NCBI GenBank assembly: GCA_905212975.1
Contig: CAJMGO010000001.1
Coordinates: 124,001-188,000, forward strand
Direction: 5' to 3'
Length of the DNA stretch: 64,000 bases
DNA from: CAJMGO01 sp900557305
Lineage (GTDB): Bacteria; Bacillota_I; Bacilli_A; RF39; UBA660
Below, piece after piece: positions 42,252 through 50,387 of this stretch. A model generated the notes under the pieces. The model saw nothing but the letters and a program-made list of their open reading frames with translations, did no database searches and was not told the origin of the DNA. The translations under genes and the position numbers were made by a program. Positions within the stretch are counted from its first letter, which is position 1; the number at the start of each line of letters is the position of its first letter.

Positions 42252-44213
42252 ATGTATGTTAATAATATCAAAATAAAAAATTATGGTTCAATAGAAGAAC
42301 TTGAAATAAATGCAAGTTTAAACGAAGATGGTTCACCAAAGCCAATAATTCTAATGGGAAAAAACGGATCAGGTAAAACACTTTTACTCTCTCAAATTAT
42401 TCAAGCTATATTACTATATAAGTCTGATAAATATAATGAAATGCCTGAAAAAGATAAAAATCAACTATATAAAGTAATGTCTACATCATATATAAAAAAT
42501 GATAAAGAAGAGTCTTTTGTTTCTGTATCATTTAACAATAAAAAATATAACTATGTTGAAGTAATGAGTAAGAATCCAAATAATACTATTGAAAATAATA
42601 GTTATCCTGATTATACTTCAAAATTGAAAAATAATACTGACTTTAAAGGAACAGGAATGTATAACGATAAAACTGGAGAATTAGACTATGATAAAAATGT
42701 ATGTCTATATTTTCCTGTTGATAGACATTATATACCAGGATGGAAAAATAATAACTTAAAATCTAATATTGGAGCAGAAAATAAAATAATCGGCATAAAT
42801 ACAAGAAATGTATTATGTAATACAATACAAAATGATTTTGAAGGATTTATTATTAATTCTGTGGTAGATCAATATTTATATGATCAAAAAAAATTTCTTA
42901 GAAATGGTGAAAGATTTTTAACAGATTCAGCAGGTAATCCGATAATTAATTATATTGGCAAAAATAACAGTATAATTAATTTTATTAATAGTATACTTAG
43001 TGAGTTTAAGAATGATAAATATAACAGAAAAAGATTATATATAAGCAGAAAAGAAAACAGAAAAATTGGTGTAATGGGAATAAAAAATAATGGCGGTGAT
43101 GAAGAAATTATTGACTCGTTTAGTAAACTTTCAACTGGCGAGTATTCACTATTATCTATGTTTATTGCTATACTAATGGATTATGACAAAACTCAATCTA
43201 ATAATTCATTTAATTTCCAAGACATTAAGGGAATTGTTCTTGTCGATGAAGCTGAATTAAATCTTCATATTGATTTGCAAATGAATGTTCTTCCAAGGTT
43301 GATGAAGAAATTTAAAAATGTTCAATTTATTATTACTACACAGTCTCCTTTTTTGATATATGGTATTAATGATATATATAAGGGTGCTTGTGATATATAT
43401 GATATGCCTAAAGGAATTAAGGTTGAAAACATAATTGATTTATCCGAAGTAAAAAAAACATATGATGCATTGATTGAACATAATGAAAATTTATTTAGCT
43501 TAGTAAATCAAACAAAAAACAAAATTAAAGATTCAAATGCTGATTTAATAGTTATAACCGAAGGAAAAACTGATCCTATTTATTTAAAAATGGCTAAGAA
43601 TAAATTAGTAGTATTAAAAGATAAAAAAATAAAGTTTATTGGATTAAAAACTGAAGACGCTAACAAATATCAAGATGAAGGCTGGACTGCTTTAAATAAA
43701 TTAGCAGAAGCATTGACTGTTGTACCTCAAAGTGTGCCTGTAGTATTAATGTATGATAGGGATGTTTTGATTAAAGAAATGCTAGAAAATAAATATCTTG
43801 AATTTTCTGAAAATATTTACAAAATGTGTATTCCTATACCATCACACAGAAATGATAGTAAAGATCTTTGTATAGAGCATTATTTTAAAGATAGTGAACT
43901 TAAACGAAAAGATGCTGAAGGAAGAAGATTATACTTAGGTAAAGAATTTAACAAAAACGGCATAAGTTATAAAGGAAATTTAATGTGTAAATCACTTGAA
44001 AAATGTGGTGCAGATAGTATAAAAATACTTGATGGATCAGGAAAAACTAAAATTTATGATCAAGGTGATGAAGAACAAAAAAATTTGGCACTTTCAAAAA
44101 TTGCTTTTGCTAATAATATAAAAGATGAAATAGAAAATTTTAATGATTTTAATTTTAAAGAATTTAATAGTATTTTTTCTATTTTTGAAGAAATAATAAA
44201 TATAAAAAAATAG
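42252..44213 (+). CDS. AAA ATPase with C-terminal TOPRIM domain (OLD-like nuclease)
   Basis: A 653-residue SMC/ABC-like ATPase of the overcoming-lysogenisation-defect class. Walker A is GKNGSGKT (residues 36-43). The ABC signature region is LSTGEYSLLSMFIAIL, Walker B is VLVDEAELNLHID near residue 330, and TTQSPFLIYG (sensor/H-loop region) follows. The C-terminal TOPRIM domain shows VITEGKTDPIYLK (Glu near 436) and VLMYDRDV (Asp-x-Asp near 502), the metal-binding pattern of OLD nucleases. Related ATPase-nucleases act in phage defence (OLD, Gabija GajA, retron effectors). AGGAGG precedes the ATG. With the upstream HTH-Fic gene it forms a two-gene unit. Confidence 0.85.
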   Translation: MYVNNIKIKNYGSIEELEINASLNEDGSPKPIILMGKNGSGKTLLLSQIIQAILLYKSDKYNEMPEKDKNQLYKVMSTSYIKNDKEESFVSVSFNNKKYNYVEVMSKNPNNTIENNSYPDYTSKLKNNTDFKGTGMYNDKTGELDYDKNVCLYFPVDRHYIPGWKNNNLKSNIGAENKIIGINTRNVLCNTIQNDFEGFIINSVVDQYLYDQKKFLRNGERFLTDSAGNPIINYIGKNNSIINFINSILSEFKNDKYNRKRLYISRKENRKIGVMGIKNNGGDEEIIDSFSKLSTGEYSLLSMFIAILMDYDKTQSNNSFNFQDIKGIVLVDEAELNLHIDLQMNVLPRLMKKFKNVQFIITTQSPFLIYGINDIYKGACDIYDMPKGIKVENIIDLSEVKKTYDALIEHNENLFSLVNQTKNKIKDSNADLIVITEGKTDPIYLKMAKNKLVVLKDKKIKFIGLKTEDANKYQDEGWTALNKLAEALTVVPQSVPVVLMYDRDVLIKEMLENKYLEFSENIYKMCIPIPSHRNDSKDLCIEHYFKDSELKRKDAEGRRLYLGKEFNKNGISYKGNLMCKSLEKCGADSIKILDGSGKTKIYDQGDEEQKNLALSKIAFANNIKDEIENFNDFNFKEFNSIFSIFEEIINIKK

Positions 44214-44234
44214 CTTAGTCATCTTCTAAGCTAT
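44210..44234. terminator. Hairpin between the ATPase and integrase genes
   Basis: ATAGCTTAG (44210-44218) pairs perfectly with CTAAGCTAT (44226-44234). The T/A tracts are modest. It overlaps both convergent stop codons. Confidence 0.55.
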
Positions 44235-45326
44235 CTATAACAGAAACAACAGAGTCGAGGGCAGTACTAAACATATGTGAATATGTGTTTAGTGTTTCCT
44301 CGATTTTTGTATGCCCTAAATATTTTGCAAATAATGTAACATTAGCACCATTATTAATAAGTAGTGATGCATAAGAATGCCTAAAGTCATGAATCCTAAT
44401 AACTTTTAAACCAGCAAGATTAGCTAGTTTAGTTCTTCTAAGTTATATATTAGAATCAGCTATAGGTTTAGCATCAGATACAGCAAAGAAATCATCATTA
44501 AATCCGTAATACTCTTTTTTATTCTGTTCATAGAGCATTTTAAGGCCATTTAACAAGACTTTAGTAATGGGAACTATTCTTCTACTATCTCTTGCCTTAG
44601 TATTCGAAAATTCAAACTTTAAGTAGTTATTTCTTTGCGTTATTTGCTTATTAACTGATAATACTTTTTTATCAAAATAAATATCCTTCCAAGTAAGTCC
44701 TTTTAATTCTCCTTTACGAAGTCCATAGTAATAAAATATTTCAAATACACATTTTCATCTCAGATCATCTTCATAAGAAATAAACTTTTTAAATTCATCA
44801 TAAGTATAATAAGCCATTTCTTTTCTACGTTCATTAGGATCTTGGAACTTTGTCATTTTATTATATACTGCTTGAAAGTTTAAGTTATGCCATTTAACAC
44901 CAAAATTCAATATAGATTTAGGAAATTTATAAATATTATTTTTATATCTAAGAGATATATTAATTTTATTTATCTCTCGTTTCCATTGCTCAAACTGCAT
45001 GATATTAAAATCTTTCAATTTAACAGTAAAGAAGCATTCTATGAACTTTTCTTTATTATCATACACCATACTTAGTAGTATCTTTCATTATTTCATCATT
45101 ATGCATTCTAAATTCATCATATAAATCTTTAAATGTCATATTATTATCTTCAACTTTATCAGTAGAAGTAACTAAAAACATTCTTTCTGCATCAGATGCT
45201 TCTTTTTTTGGTTAAATATTTTTTAGATCTATATTGTTTAGTAGCACCAAATGCATCTTTATAGCTAAACTTAAAATACCAAGCTCTACCATTTTTAGTA
45301 GGTTTAGGATCTTTGTAAACTGCCAT
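44215..45326 (-). pseudogene. Tyrosine recombinase (phage/ICE integrase), inactivated
   Basis: Read on the minus strand from ATG 45326 (AVYKDPKPTKNGRAWYFKFS), this is a full-length integrase of about 370 codons with an AP2-like arm-binding N-terminus, a SAM-like core-binding domain and the catalytic domain. The catalytic domain shows LRKGELKGLTW (first Arg), IHDFRHSYASLL (HxxR), and LGHTKIEETLNTYSHMF (second His and Tyr nucleophile). It carries four lesions: a frameshift in an A-rich run near 45210, a frameshift near 45070, TGA at 44756-44758 at an expected Trp (before KCVFEIFYYYG), and TAA at 44443-44445. It cannot work. It marks the surrounding DNA as an integrative element. Confidence 0.85.
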
Positions 45327-45477
45327 TATTTCACCAGCTTTCTTGTAGAAATCCCTAATTGGTGATATAATTAAATACGAGAAATCTCCAAAATTATATT
45401 TATTATAATTATTAAAGTTTACCAGACCTTTTTAATTAAGGATTTTTCATTTTGATCACTGTTCAAGCAGTGGTTTT

Positions 45478-45999
45478 TTAGTCATAATATCTTTTAACTT
45501 GAACTGCAGAGCCAATAACTCTAAAGTCCTCATATTCAATAGTACCTTTTAAATAAGTAGTAGGTTTAAAATCACCACCAAGATTTAAAGGCATAACCAT
45601 TATTCCATCATTTATAGTAATAAGTTTTCTAATTGTTACTATATCTTGCCCTTTTTCCATAACACAATAAAATCCATCTTTAGTCATCTTATTTTGTTCT
45701 CTAAGTATTATATAATCATTTTGATGAAACTCAGGATCCATAGTATTATCAGGCATAATTAATCCAAAATAACTTTGTTTGTTCTTTATCCATTCTGGAG
45801 GTATTAGTTCTTCAACAACTTTAAATGCATTAGTTTTATCAGATAATATATTTCCAAAATATATTTTAGAAAAAACATCAACTATAACGGTGTCATCATT
45901 TAATAGATCATCTTCATCTTCAAGCATCTCTTCAATTAAATCAGATTTCTTGATAACAAAGTAATCAGCAATCATATTAATTTTTTCTACTCTTGGAAA
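45478..45999 (-). pseudogene. Phage-type repressor (XRE/S24, LexA-like) lacking its HTH
   Basis: The readable frame begins FPRVEKINMIADYF, the last helix of an XRE DNA-binding domain, then KKSDLIEEML and a LexA/CI-type S24 peptidase domain: MPDNTMDPEFHQNDYIILRE at the catalytic Ser region and VTIRKLITINDGIMVMPLN near the Lys. The usual Ser of the S-M-x-P motif appears as Thr (NTMDP), so autocleavage may be lost. Everything before FPRVEK has been replaced at about 46000 by the HsdS fragment on the opposite strand. Internal ATG 45975 could yield a 165-residue protein without DNA-binding ability. Confidence 0.75.
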
Positions 46000-46006
46000 T
46001 ATTTTA

Positions 46007-46420
46007 GTGTATGAACAACTAACACAATATATTGTTGAATCAACAAATTATAGTGACGCTTATAAAACACCTGTTTTAACTGCAGGAAAGAGTTTTATAT
46101 TAGGATACACTAAAGAAGAAACTGGGATATTTAATAAATTACCAGTTATAATATTTGATGATTTTACTACTTCATCTAAATATGTTGATTTTCCATTTAA
46201 AGTTAAATCATCCGAAATGAAAATATTAAATTGTAATCCGGGGATGAATATAAAATTTTACTATTATTTGTTACAATCTCTTGATTATGATGCATCTACT
46301 CATAAACGTTATTGGATATCTGAATCTGCTCAAATGACTGTTCCTTTTCCAACAAAAGAGGAACAGGATAAAATTGTAAAAAATGTAGAACAATTATTAA
46401 ATTTAATTGATCAAATATAA
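46007..46420 (+). pseudogene. 3' fragment of a type I restriction specificity subunit (HsdS)
   Basis: A 137-codon fragment that matches the end of an HsdS target-recognition domain: TPVLTAGKSFILGYTKEETGIF, VIIFDDFTTSSKYVDFPFKV, HKRYWISES and PFPTKEEQDKIVKNVEQLL (the conserved helix start). HsdS has two such domains; only the last part remains, with no ribosome site and no hsdM or hsdR in the window. It abuts the beheaded repressor at about 46000, so this is a recombination scar. The fragment could also be a relic of phase-variable hsdS shuffling. Confidence 0.75.
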
Positions 46421-46486
46421 TGAATAAAATGTATTAATAATCAGACTGAAAGTTTTAAAAATATTTAAAAAATAGCGAAAAAATGT

Positions 46487-46545
46487 TATAATAAATTTGG
46501 ATAATAGAGTGTATTTCCTTTTTAAGATGGAATATGCTCTTTTTT
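46487..46545 (+). promoter_or_regulatory. Extended -10 promoter followed by a leader hairpin-terminator
   Basis: TATAAT (46487-46492) with TG one base upstream. The leader forms a 12-bp stem with G-U pairs (46506-46517 with 46529-46540) and then five T, before the ATG at 46561. This may be an attenuator for the unknown two-gene cassette, or the end of the HsdS message. Confidence 0.5.
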
Positions 46546-46560
46546 GATTGGAGGTAGTGT

Positions 46561-47817
46561 ATGCATAAAATATACTTGAATGATAATGTAATTAGAAATT
46601 TTAGAAATACTATTAATGATTATATAGATTTTTCATTGTTAAAAAAATATAAAAATAATGACAATGCTTGGAATTCGATATGTGCATTAATGGATAGAAT
46701 AGAAGATATTGTAATTTATCTTAATGAAAAGAAATTAAATACTGGAAAATGGAATAGATGTGCATTTGATTTCTTTGAATTTATTGAGCAAGCTGGAGTT
46801 TTAATTGAATGTATAGATGAATTATATAAAATATATGACATTAAACCAAGCAGGACAAAAATTATATTTAAACATAAAGAAATAAATGAAAAATATTTAT
46901 TAAAATTAAAAAAAGATAATAAAATAGCTAAAGTTGGAGATTCAAATTACTTTGAATATATAAGATCTTTAAGTTCGGTTCATCCAGGTAAAACTGATAG
47001 ACATAAAGAATTTCAATTTGCAAACTTTGAAGTTAGTCCATATGTTGTATGGAACGGTGGTATCTACGCATTAGATCCTAGATGTAATGGTGAAATTATA
47101 TTAGTTACATATAACAACGAAACAGATCAAATGCTAATTAATAAATCTATTTATATAAAAGAGATATTTAATTTTATAAAATACAAATATTATTCAATAA
47201 ATTATTTAACAAAATATGTTAAGAAATATTATCTTGATGAAATTAAAACTTTAAGAGCCACCCCAATAAGAAAAAGAAATGATTTAAAAAATAACCTTGA
47301 ATATTTGAATAATTTAGTTAATGTATCAAAAAAGAGATGTCCTAACATAACGGATGAAATACAAGAAGTAATTGATATATTTAATCAGCAAATAACAAGA
47401 GAAGAAAATATTAATAAATACAATAAGTATTGCAATGCACTATTGTATTCAATGAAGGGAATTCATAGGCAACTTCAGAATATGGATTTTAATTGTGAAT
47501 CTCCCATAGATAATCTTTTATTTAAACTTTTAGTTGGTGAAATTCATATTAAAAATAATGCTAAAATGAATTATTCATATCCATTACAAAAAATATTAGA
47601 CCTAAAGCTTGAAAGTTGTGATAAGGAATTTGCTTTGATTCAATATAAAACACTATTACCATTTTTTAATAAATATATCAAAGTAACAGAAGAAGATTTA
47701 TATCAATTAAGTTATGAAGAACTGTATGTTTTGAGTCAAATAGCAATTTATTTGCATGAATTAGAATATAATGATATAGTCAATTTTTGCATACCTAATG
47801 ATGAAGAATTTAGATAA
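46561..47817 (+). CDS. Unknown protein, 418 residues, first gene of a two-gene cassette
   Basis: No family recognised. The protein is soluble and mainly helical, Lys/Asn/Tyr-rich. A possible functional block is RSLSSVHPGKTDRHKEF (near residues 140-156) followed by FEVSPYVVWNGGIYAL. The C-terminal third repeats helical segments (LLFKLLVGEIHIKN, YEELYVLSQIAIYLHEL). GGAGG is upstream. The next gene follows after 20 bases, so the pair is cotranscribed. The position between an HsdS scar and the island's right edge is where defence cassettes commonly insert, but nothing in the sequence shows that function. Confidence 0.6.
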   Translation: MHKIYLNDNVIRNFRNTINDYIDFSLLKKYKNNDNAWNSICALMDRIEDIVIYLNEKKLNTGKWNRCAFDFFEFIEQAGVLIECIDELYKIYDIKPSRTKIIFKHKEINEKYLLKLKKDNKIAKVGDSNYFEYIRSLSSVHPGKTDRHKEFQFANFEVSPYVVWNGGIYALDPRCNGEIILVTYNNETDQMLINKSIYIKEIFNFIKYKYYSINYLTKYVKKYYLDEIKTLRATPIRKRNDLKNNLEYLNNLVNVSKKRCPNITDEIQEVIDIFNQQITREENINKYNKYCNALLYSMKGIHRQLQNMDFNCESPIDNLLFKLLVGEIHIKNNAKMNYSYPLQKILDLKLESCDKEFALIQYKTLLPFFNKYIKVTEEDLYQLSYEELYVLSQIAIYLHELEYNDIVNFCIPNDEEFR

Positions 47818-47837
47818 TATAAAGAGGTTAGAATAAC

Positions 47838-48713
47838 ATGAAAAGAAGTAAAATAAAAGGATATATTAATGATCTAGAAAATAAAAATAAAAATTTTTCT
47901 TTTGATAAGTCAATAAAAATATTAGACATAAGTAATGCTGTATATATTGATATAATAGAAAAATATGATTTTAAAAGTATAACAAACTATAAAAATTCAA
48001 AATATTTGTTTAAAGAAATCTCTAATGAATTAAATGAAATTACTGAATTATTAAGTAATAATAAAACTTTAATGGCAGTGTGTTTGTTAAGAAATGTCTA
48101 TGAGGAAATAATGTATATTATAGCAACATCTTATTGTGACAATTTAGATATAGACTTTATGACAAAAGCAGGATATTTTAAAGATATAGTTGCTGATAAT
48201 TGTAATGAATTACTTGGAGATATTTATACATCAGATGAGATAAAAGGAATATATAGTTATTTATCTAAAATAACCCATGTAACTAATATCAAAGAAGCTG
48301 TTAGTTATTTATCAGGCAATAAAATAATAAAAGGATATATAGTTAATGAAATAAAATATGTTTCTTTGATAATAGAAAATCTGTATATTACATTTTTAAA
48401 TAAAAAATCAAAGCTTGATAACAGCATGTGTGATAATATTATCTCTGTAGCTGGATATGTAGAATTAATTAATACTATGTATTATGTGGCTAATTCAACA
48501 GGCGAAACTAAAAGAATAGAAAGTTACTTTTATGGAGAAAAGAATAAAAAATATCTAGAAAAGCAAAAGGAATTAATGATAAGCGATTTTAAAGAATTAC
48601 AGTCAAATAAAGATGAATTATCTAGATCTATAAAAATTATTTCGAAGGAATTAGATAAACAACTAGCAGAAAATAATTACACAGAAATGGTAAATAAAAT
48701 ACTAAACTCATGA
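47838..48713 (+). CDS. Unknown protein, 291 residues, second gene of the cassette
   Basis: No family recognised. It is helical throughout: KTLMAVCLLRNVYEEIMYIIA, IYSYLSKITHVTNIKEAVSYL, NEIKYVSLIIENLYITFL, and a C-terminal coiled coil (QKELMISDFKELQSNKDELS through LDKQLAE). The LLRNVYEE helix has the feel of HEPN-like bundles but lacks a clear Rx4-6H motif, so I do not call it one. GAGG is upstream. It ends with TGA and a terminator. Function unknown. Confidence 0.6.
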   Translation: MKRSKIKGYINDLENKNKNFSFDKSIKILDISNAVYIDIIEKYDFKSITNYKNSKYLFKEISNELNEITELLSNNKTLMAVCLLRNVYEEIMYIIATSYCDNLDIDFMTKAGYFKDIVADNCNELLGDIYTSDEIKGIYSYLSKITHVTNIKEAVSYLSGNKIIKGYIVNEIKYVSLIIENLYITFLNKKSKLDNSMCDNIISVAGYVELINTMYYVANSTGETKRIESYFYGEKNKKYLEKQKELMISDFKELQSNKDELSRSIKIISKELDKQLAENNYTEMVNKILNS

Positions 48714-49114
48714 GAGAATTATAAGCAGTAGAAATAACACTACTGTCTTTTTTAGGTACAATTTAGGTACAAGAATACTAAAAAACCACGGTAAATGACG
48801 GTTTATGCCAATATAAAAAGGCCAATAAATAAAGGGCTTAACACCATTCAGCCTCTTCTAACTGAAGAGAGCATTTAAACGTGCTCTCATTTTTATTTAT
48901 ATTAAAGTGTTTTAGAACTATTAAGTAATTTTTGGTACACAAATTTAATATTGGTTAAAATTTTATTGAACGTTTTAATGAAAATTTATGCTTTTTCATT
49001 AATTTTGTTAAAGATATAAAACCTAAGAAATTGTTCTTTAAAATTTTTTTATGTGTATGATACTGACAAATAAGAATTTTTTTTTGTTATACTATTATTA
49101 GTTGAGGTGCTAAG
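48714..49114. other. Non-coding right edge of the accessory island
   Basis: No gene seen in 401 bases. Contents: terminator CAGTAG/CTACTG plus T run (48726-48753); direct repeats TAGGTACAA at 48753-48761 and 48764-48772, similar to the paired TAGATACCA sites at 27.97 kb; hairpin-terminator GAGAGCA/TGCTCTC then ATTTTTA (48867-48896), preceded by CTGAAGAG as in the small RNA at 25.97 kb; an extended -10 box TATACT (49088-49093). Likely contains one attachment end of the element. Confidence 0.5.
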
Positions 49115-49453
49115 GTGTCCGAGAGAGATTTAGATTCAAGTATAAATGATTATATTGAAACTGAAACACCTAAAAACTATGTAAGACAACAAGAATGGGA
49201 TATGGCTATTGGACTTCAAGAAGTTGATAACTTAAAACCTTCTAAGTATTTAGAAAAGTTGTTACATGAAAATGTTACAGGTGAAAAAACTATTTATGAA
49301 GTAGAACGTGAGTTAAAATAATATTATATAGAAAAGGATAAAACAAATAATAGTTTCTTAATTAAATTCTATGAGAACTTATTATTAGGAAAGAATAATA
49401 ATTTACATTCAAGAAATTTAATTGTAGAAGCATTATTTAATAAAGAAAATTAA
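49115..49453 (+). pseudogene. Fic protein remnant: N-terminal antitoxin-like module and C-terminal tail, core deleted
   Basis: The first 68 codons (GTG start, GAGGTG upstream) encode QQEWDMAIGLQEVDNLKPSKYLEKLLHENVTGEKTIYEVERELK, the N-terminal VbhA-like inhibitory module found in many firmicute Fic proteins. After TAA at 49319 the same frame continues YYIEKDKTNN, then SFLIKFYENLLLGKNNNL, which resembles the extreme C-terminus of such Fic proteins. The 150-200 residue catalytic core is absent, so an internal deletion and a stop have destroyed the gene. The 68-residue piece may still be made as a free antitoxin-like peptide. Confidence 0.6.
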
Positions 49454-49602
49454 AAAGAAGCGTTAGTACAGGCTTATTAATTTAATAGGTTTTTGTATTG
49501 GCGTTTTTTTAGTTGTAAATTTGATACTTATATATCTTATTATTACCCAAAAATAAAACTTTTAATATTTTAAGAACTAAAGTATAAAAAAAATTAAAAA
49601 AA

Positions 49603-49629
49603 TTAGCACTCATCTATTGACAGTGCTAT
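49603..49629 (+). promoter_or_regulatory. CIRCE operator (HrcA binding site)
   Basis: TTAGCACTC, a 9-base spacer and CAGTGCTAT, matching the CIRCE consensus TTAGCACTC-N9-GAGTGCTAA at all but two positions. It overlaps the -35 box of the hsp20 promoter. Confidence 0.9.
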
Positions 49630-49645
49630 TAAAAAGTGATAGTAT
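49617..49645 (+). promoter_or_regulatory. hsp20 promoter inside CIRCE
   Basis: TTGACA (49617-49622) with TAGTAT 17 bases downstream (49640-49645). HrcA bound to CIRCE would occlude the -35 element. Confidence 0.65.
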
Positions 49646-49741
49646 TATATATGTAAGGTTGATAAAGCCTTATGGGTATTAAAATTATATTTGTGCTACC
49701 TTATAAAGGTGTCAACACATAGTGAAAGGAAGTCGATTAAT

Positions 49742-50155
49742 ATGATGTTAGTACCAAGAAATAATTTTGATTTGTTTGATGATATTTTTGGAGATCCAAT
49801 GTTCTTTAAAAATGAAAGTAAGTTAATGAAAACTGATATAAGAGAAACAGATGATAATTATATCATTGATGTAGATTTACCTGGTTTTAAGAAAGAGGAT
49901 ATAAAAATTGATATAACTGATGGATATTTAAATATATCTGCTAAAATGAATTCTAAACATGAAGATAAAAAAGAAAAATATATAAGAAAAGAAAGATATT
50001 TTGGTGAATGTTCTCGTAGCTTTTATGTTGGTGATGACATTGAAACTGAAAGTGTAAATGCTACATATAAAGATGGTATTTTGAGTTTGGAAATTCCAAA
50101 AGTTAAAGAGCAAGAAAAATTACCTGAAAAAAAATATATTGAAATTGGAGAATAA
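49742..50155 (+). CDS. Small heat-shock protein, Hsp20 family
   Basis: A 137-residue alpha-crystallin-type holdase that keeps unfolded proteins soluble. The start (MLVPRNNFDLFDDIFGDPMF) and the crystallin domain (KTDIRETDDNYIIDVDLPGFKKEDIKID, KYIRKERYFGECSRSFYVGDDIE, ATYKDGILSLEIPK) are canonical; the last motif contains the A-x-x-x-G-x-L signature. The ATG at 49742 has GAAAGGAAG upstream; the longer ORF has no ribosome site. The CIRCE operator upstream means repression by HrcA and induction by heat. hrcA itself is outside the window. Confidence 0.93.
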   Translation: MMLVPRNNFDLFDDIFGDPMFFKNESKLMKTDIRETDDNYIIDVDLPGFKKEDIKIDITDGYLNISAKMNSKHEDKKEKYIRKERYFGECSRSFYVGDDIETESVNATYKDGILSLEIPKVKEQEKLPEKKYIEIGE

Positions 50156-50160
50156 TAATA

Positions 50161-50199
50161 TAAAGTCTATAAATCATTTTATAGACTTTATTTTTTTTT
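50161..50199 (+). terminator. Intrinsic terminator of hsp20
   Basis: A perfect 13-bp stem (50161-50173 with 50178-50190), TCAT loop, long T run. Confidence 0.9.
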
Positions 50200-50231
50200 A
50201 CTTTTTTTATTTTTAAATTGATATATAATGT

Positions 50232-50318
50232 ATGTATGGTGATTTGATAAAGTATTTAGACTATTTTCCGGGTAAAGTTGTTGATAATGATATTGATAAT
50301 TTATTTTTTAATAAGTAA
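50232..50318 (+). CDS. Putative 28-residue microprotein
   Basis: A short ORF (MYGDLIKYLDYFPGKVVDND then IDNLFFNK) lies between a TATAAT-like box (ATATATAAT, 50221-50229) and a strong terminator that overlaps its stop. No clear ribosome site precedes the ATG, so translation, if any, might be leaderless or start at an internal TTG (50244) with GGTGA upstream. The bounded transcription unit is better supported than the peptide. It could be a small RNA. Confidence 0.35.
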   Translation: MYGDLIKYLDYFPGKVVDNDIDNLFFNK

Positions 50319-50347
50319 TGTATTTATATTATTACTTATTTTTTTGT
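50310..50347 (+). terminator. Intrinsic terminator of the micro-unit
   Basis: AATAAGTAAT (50310-50319) pairs perfectly with ATTACTTATT (50331-50340), followed by T run. Confidence 0.85.
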
Positions 50348-50387
50348 TATAAATATGATATACTATTTGTATTGCAAGGAGGTATTT

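Noticed and set aside
44756..44758. TGA at a Trp position in the integrase, suggesting a mycoplasma-type code
   Set aside because: TGA terminates intact genes in this window (16453, 33859, 37384, 48713, 59265), Trp is TGG throughout, and the integrase has three other lesions.
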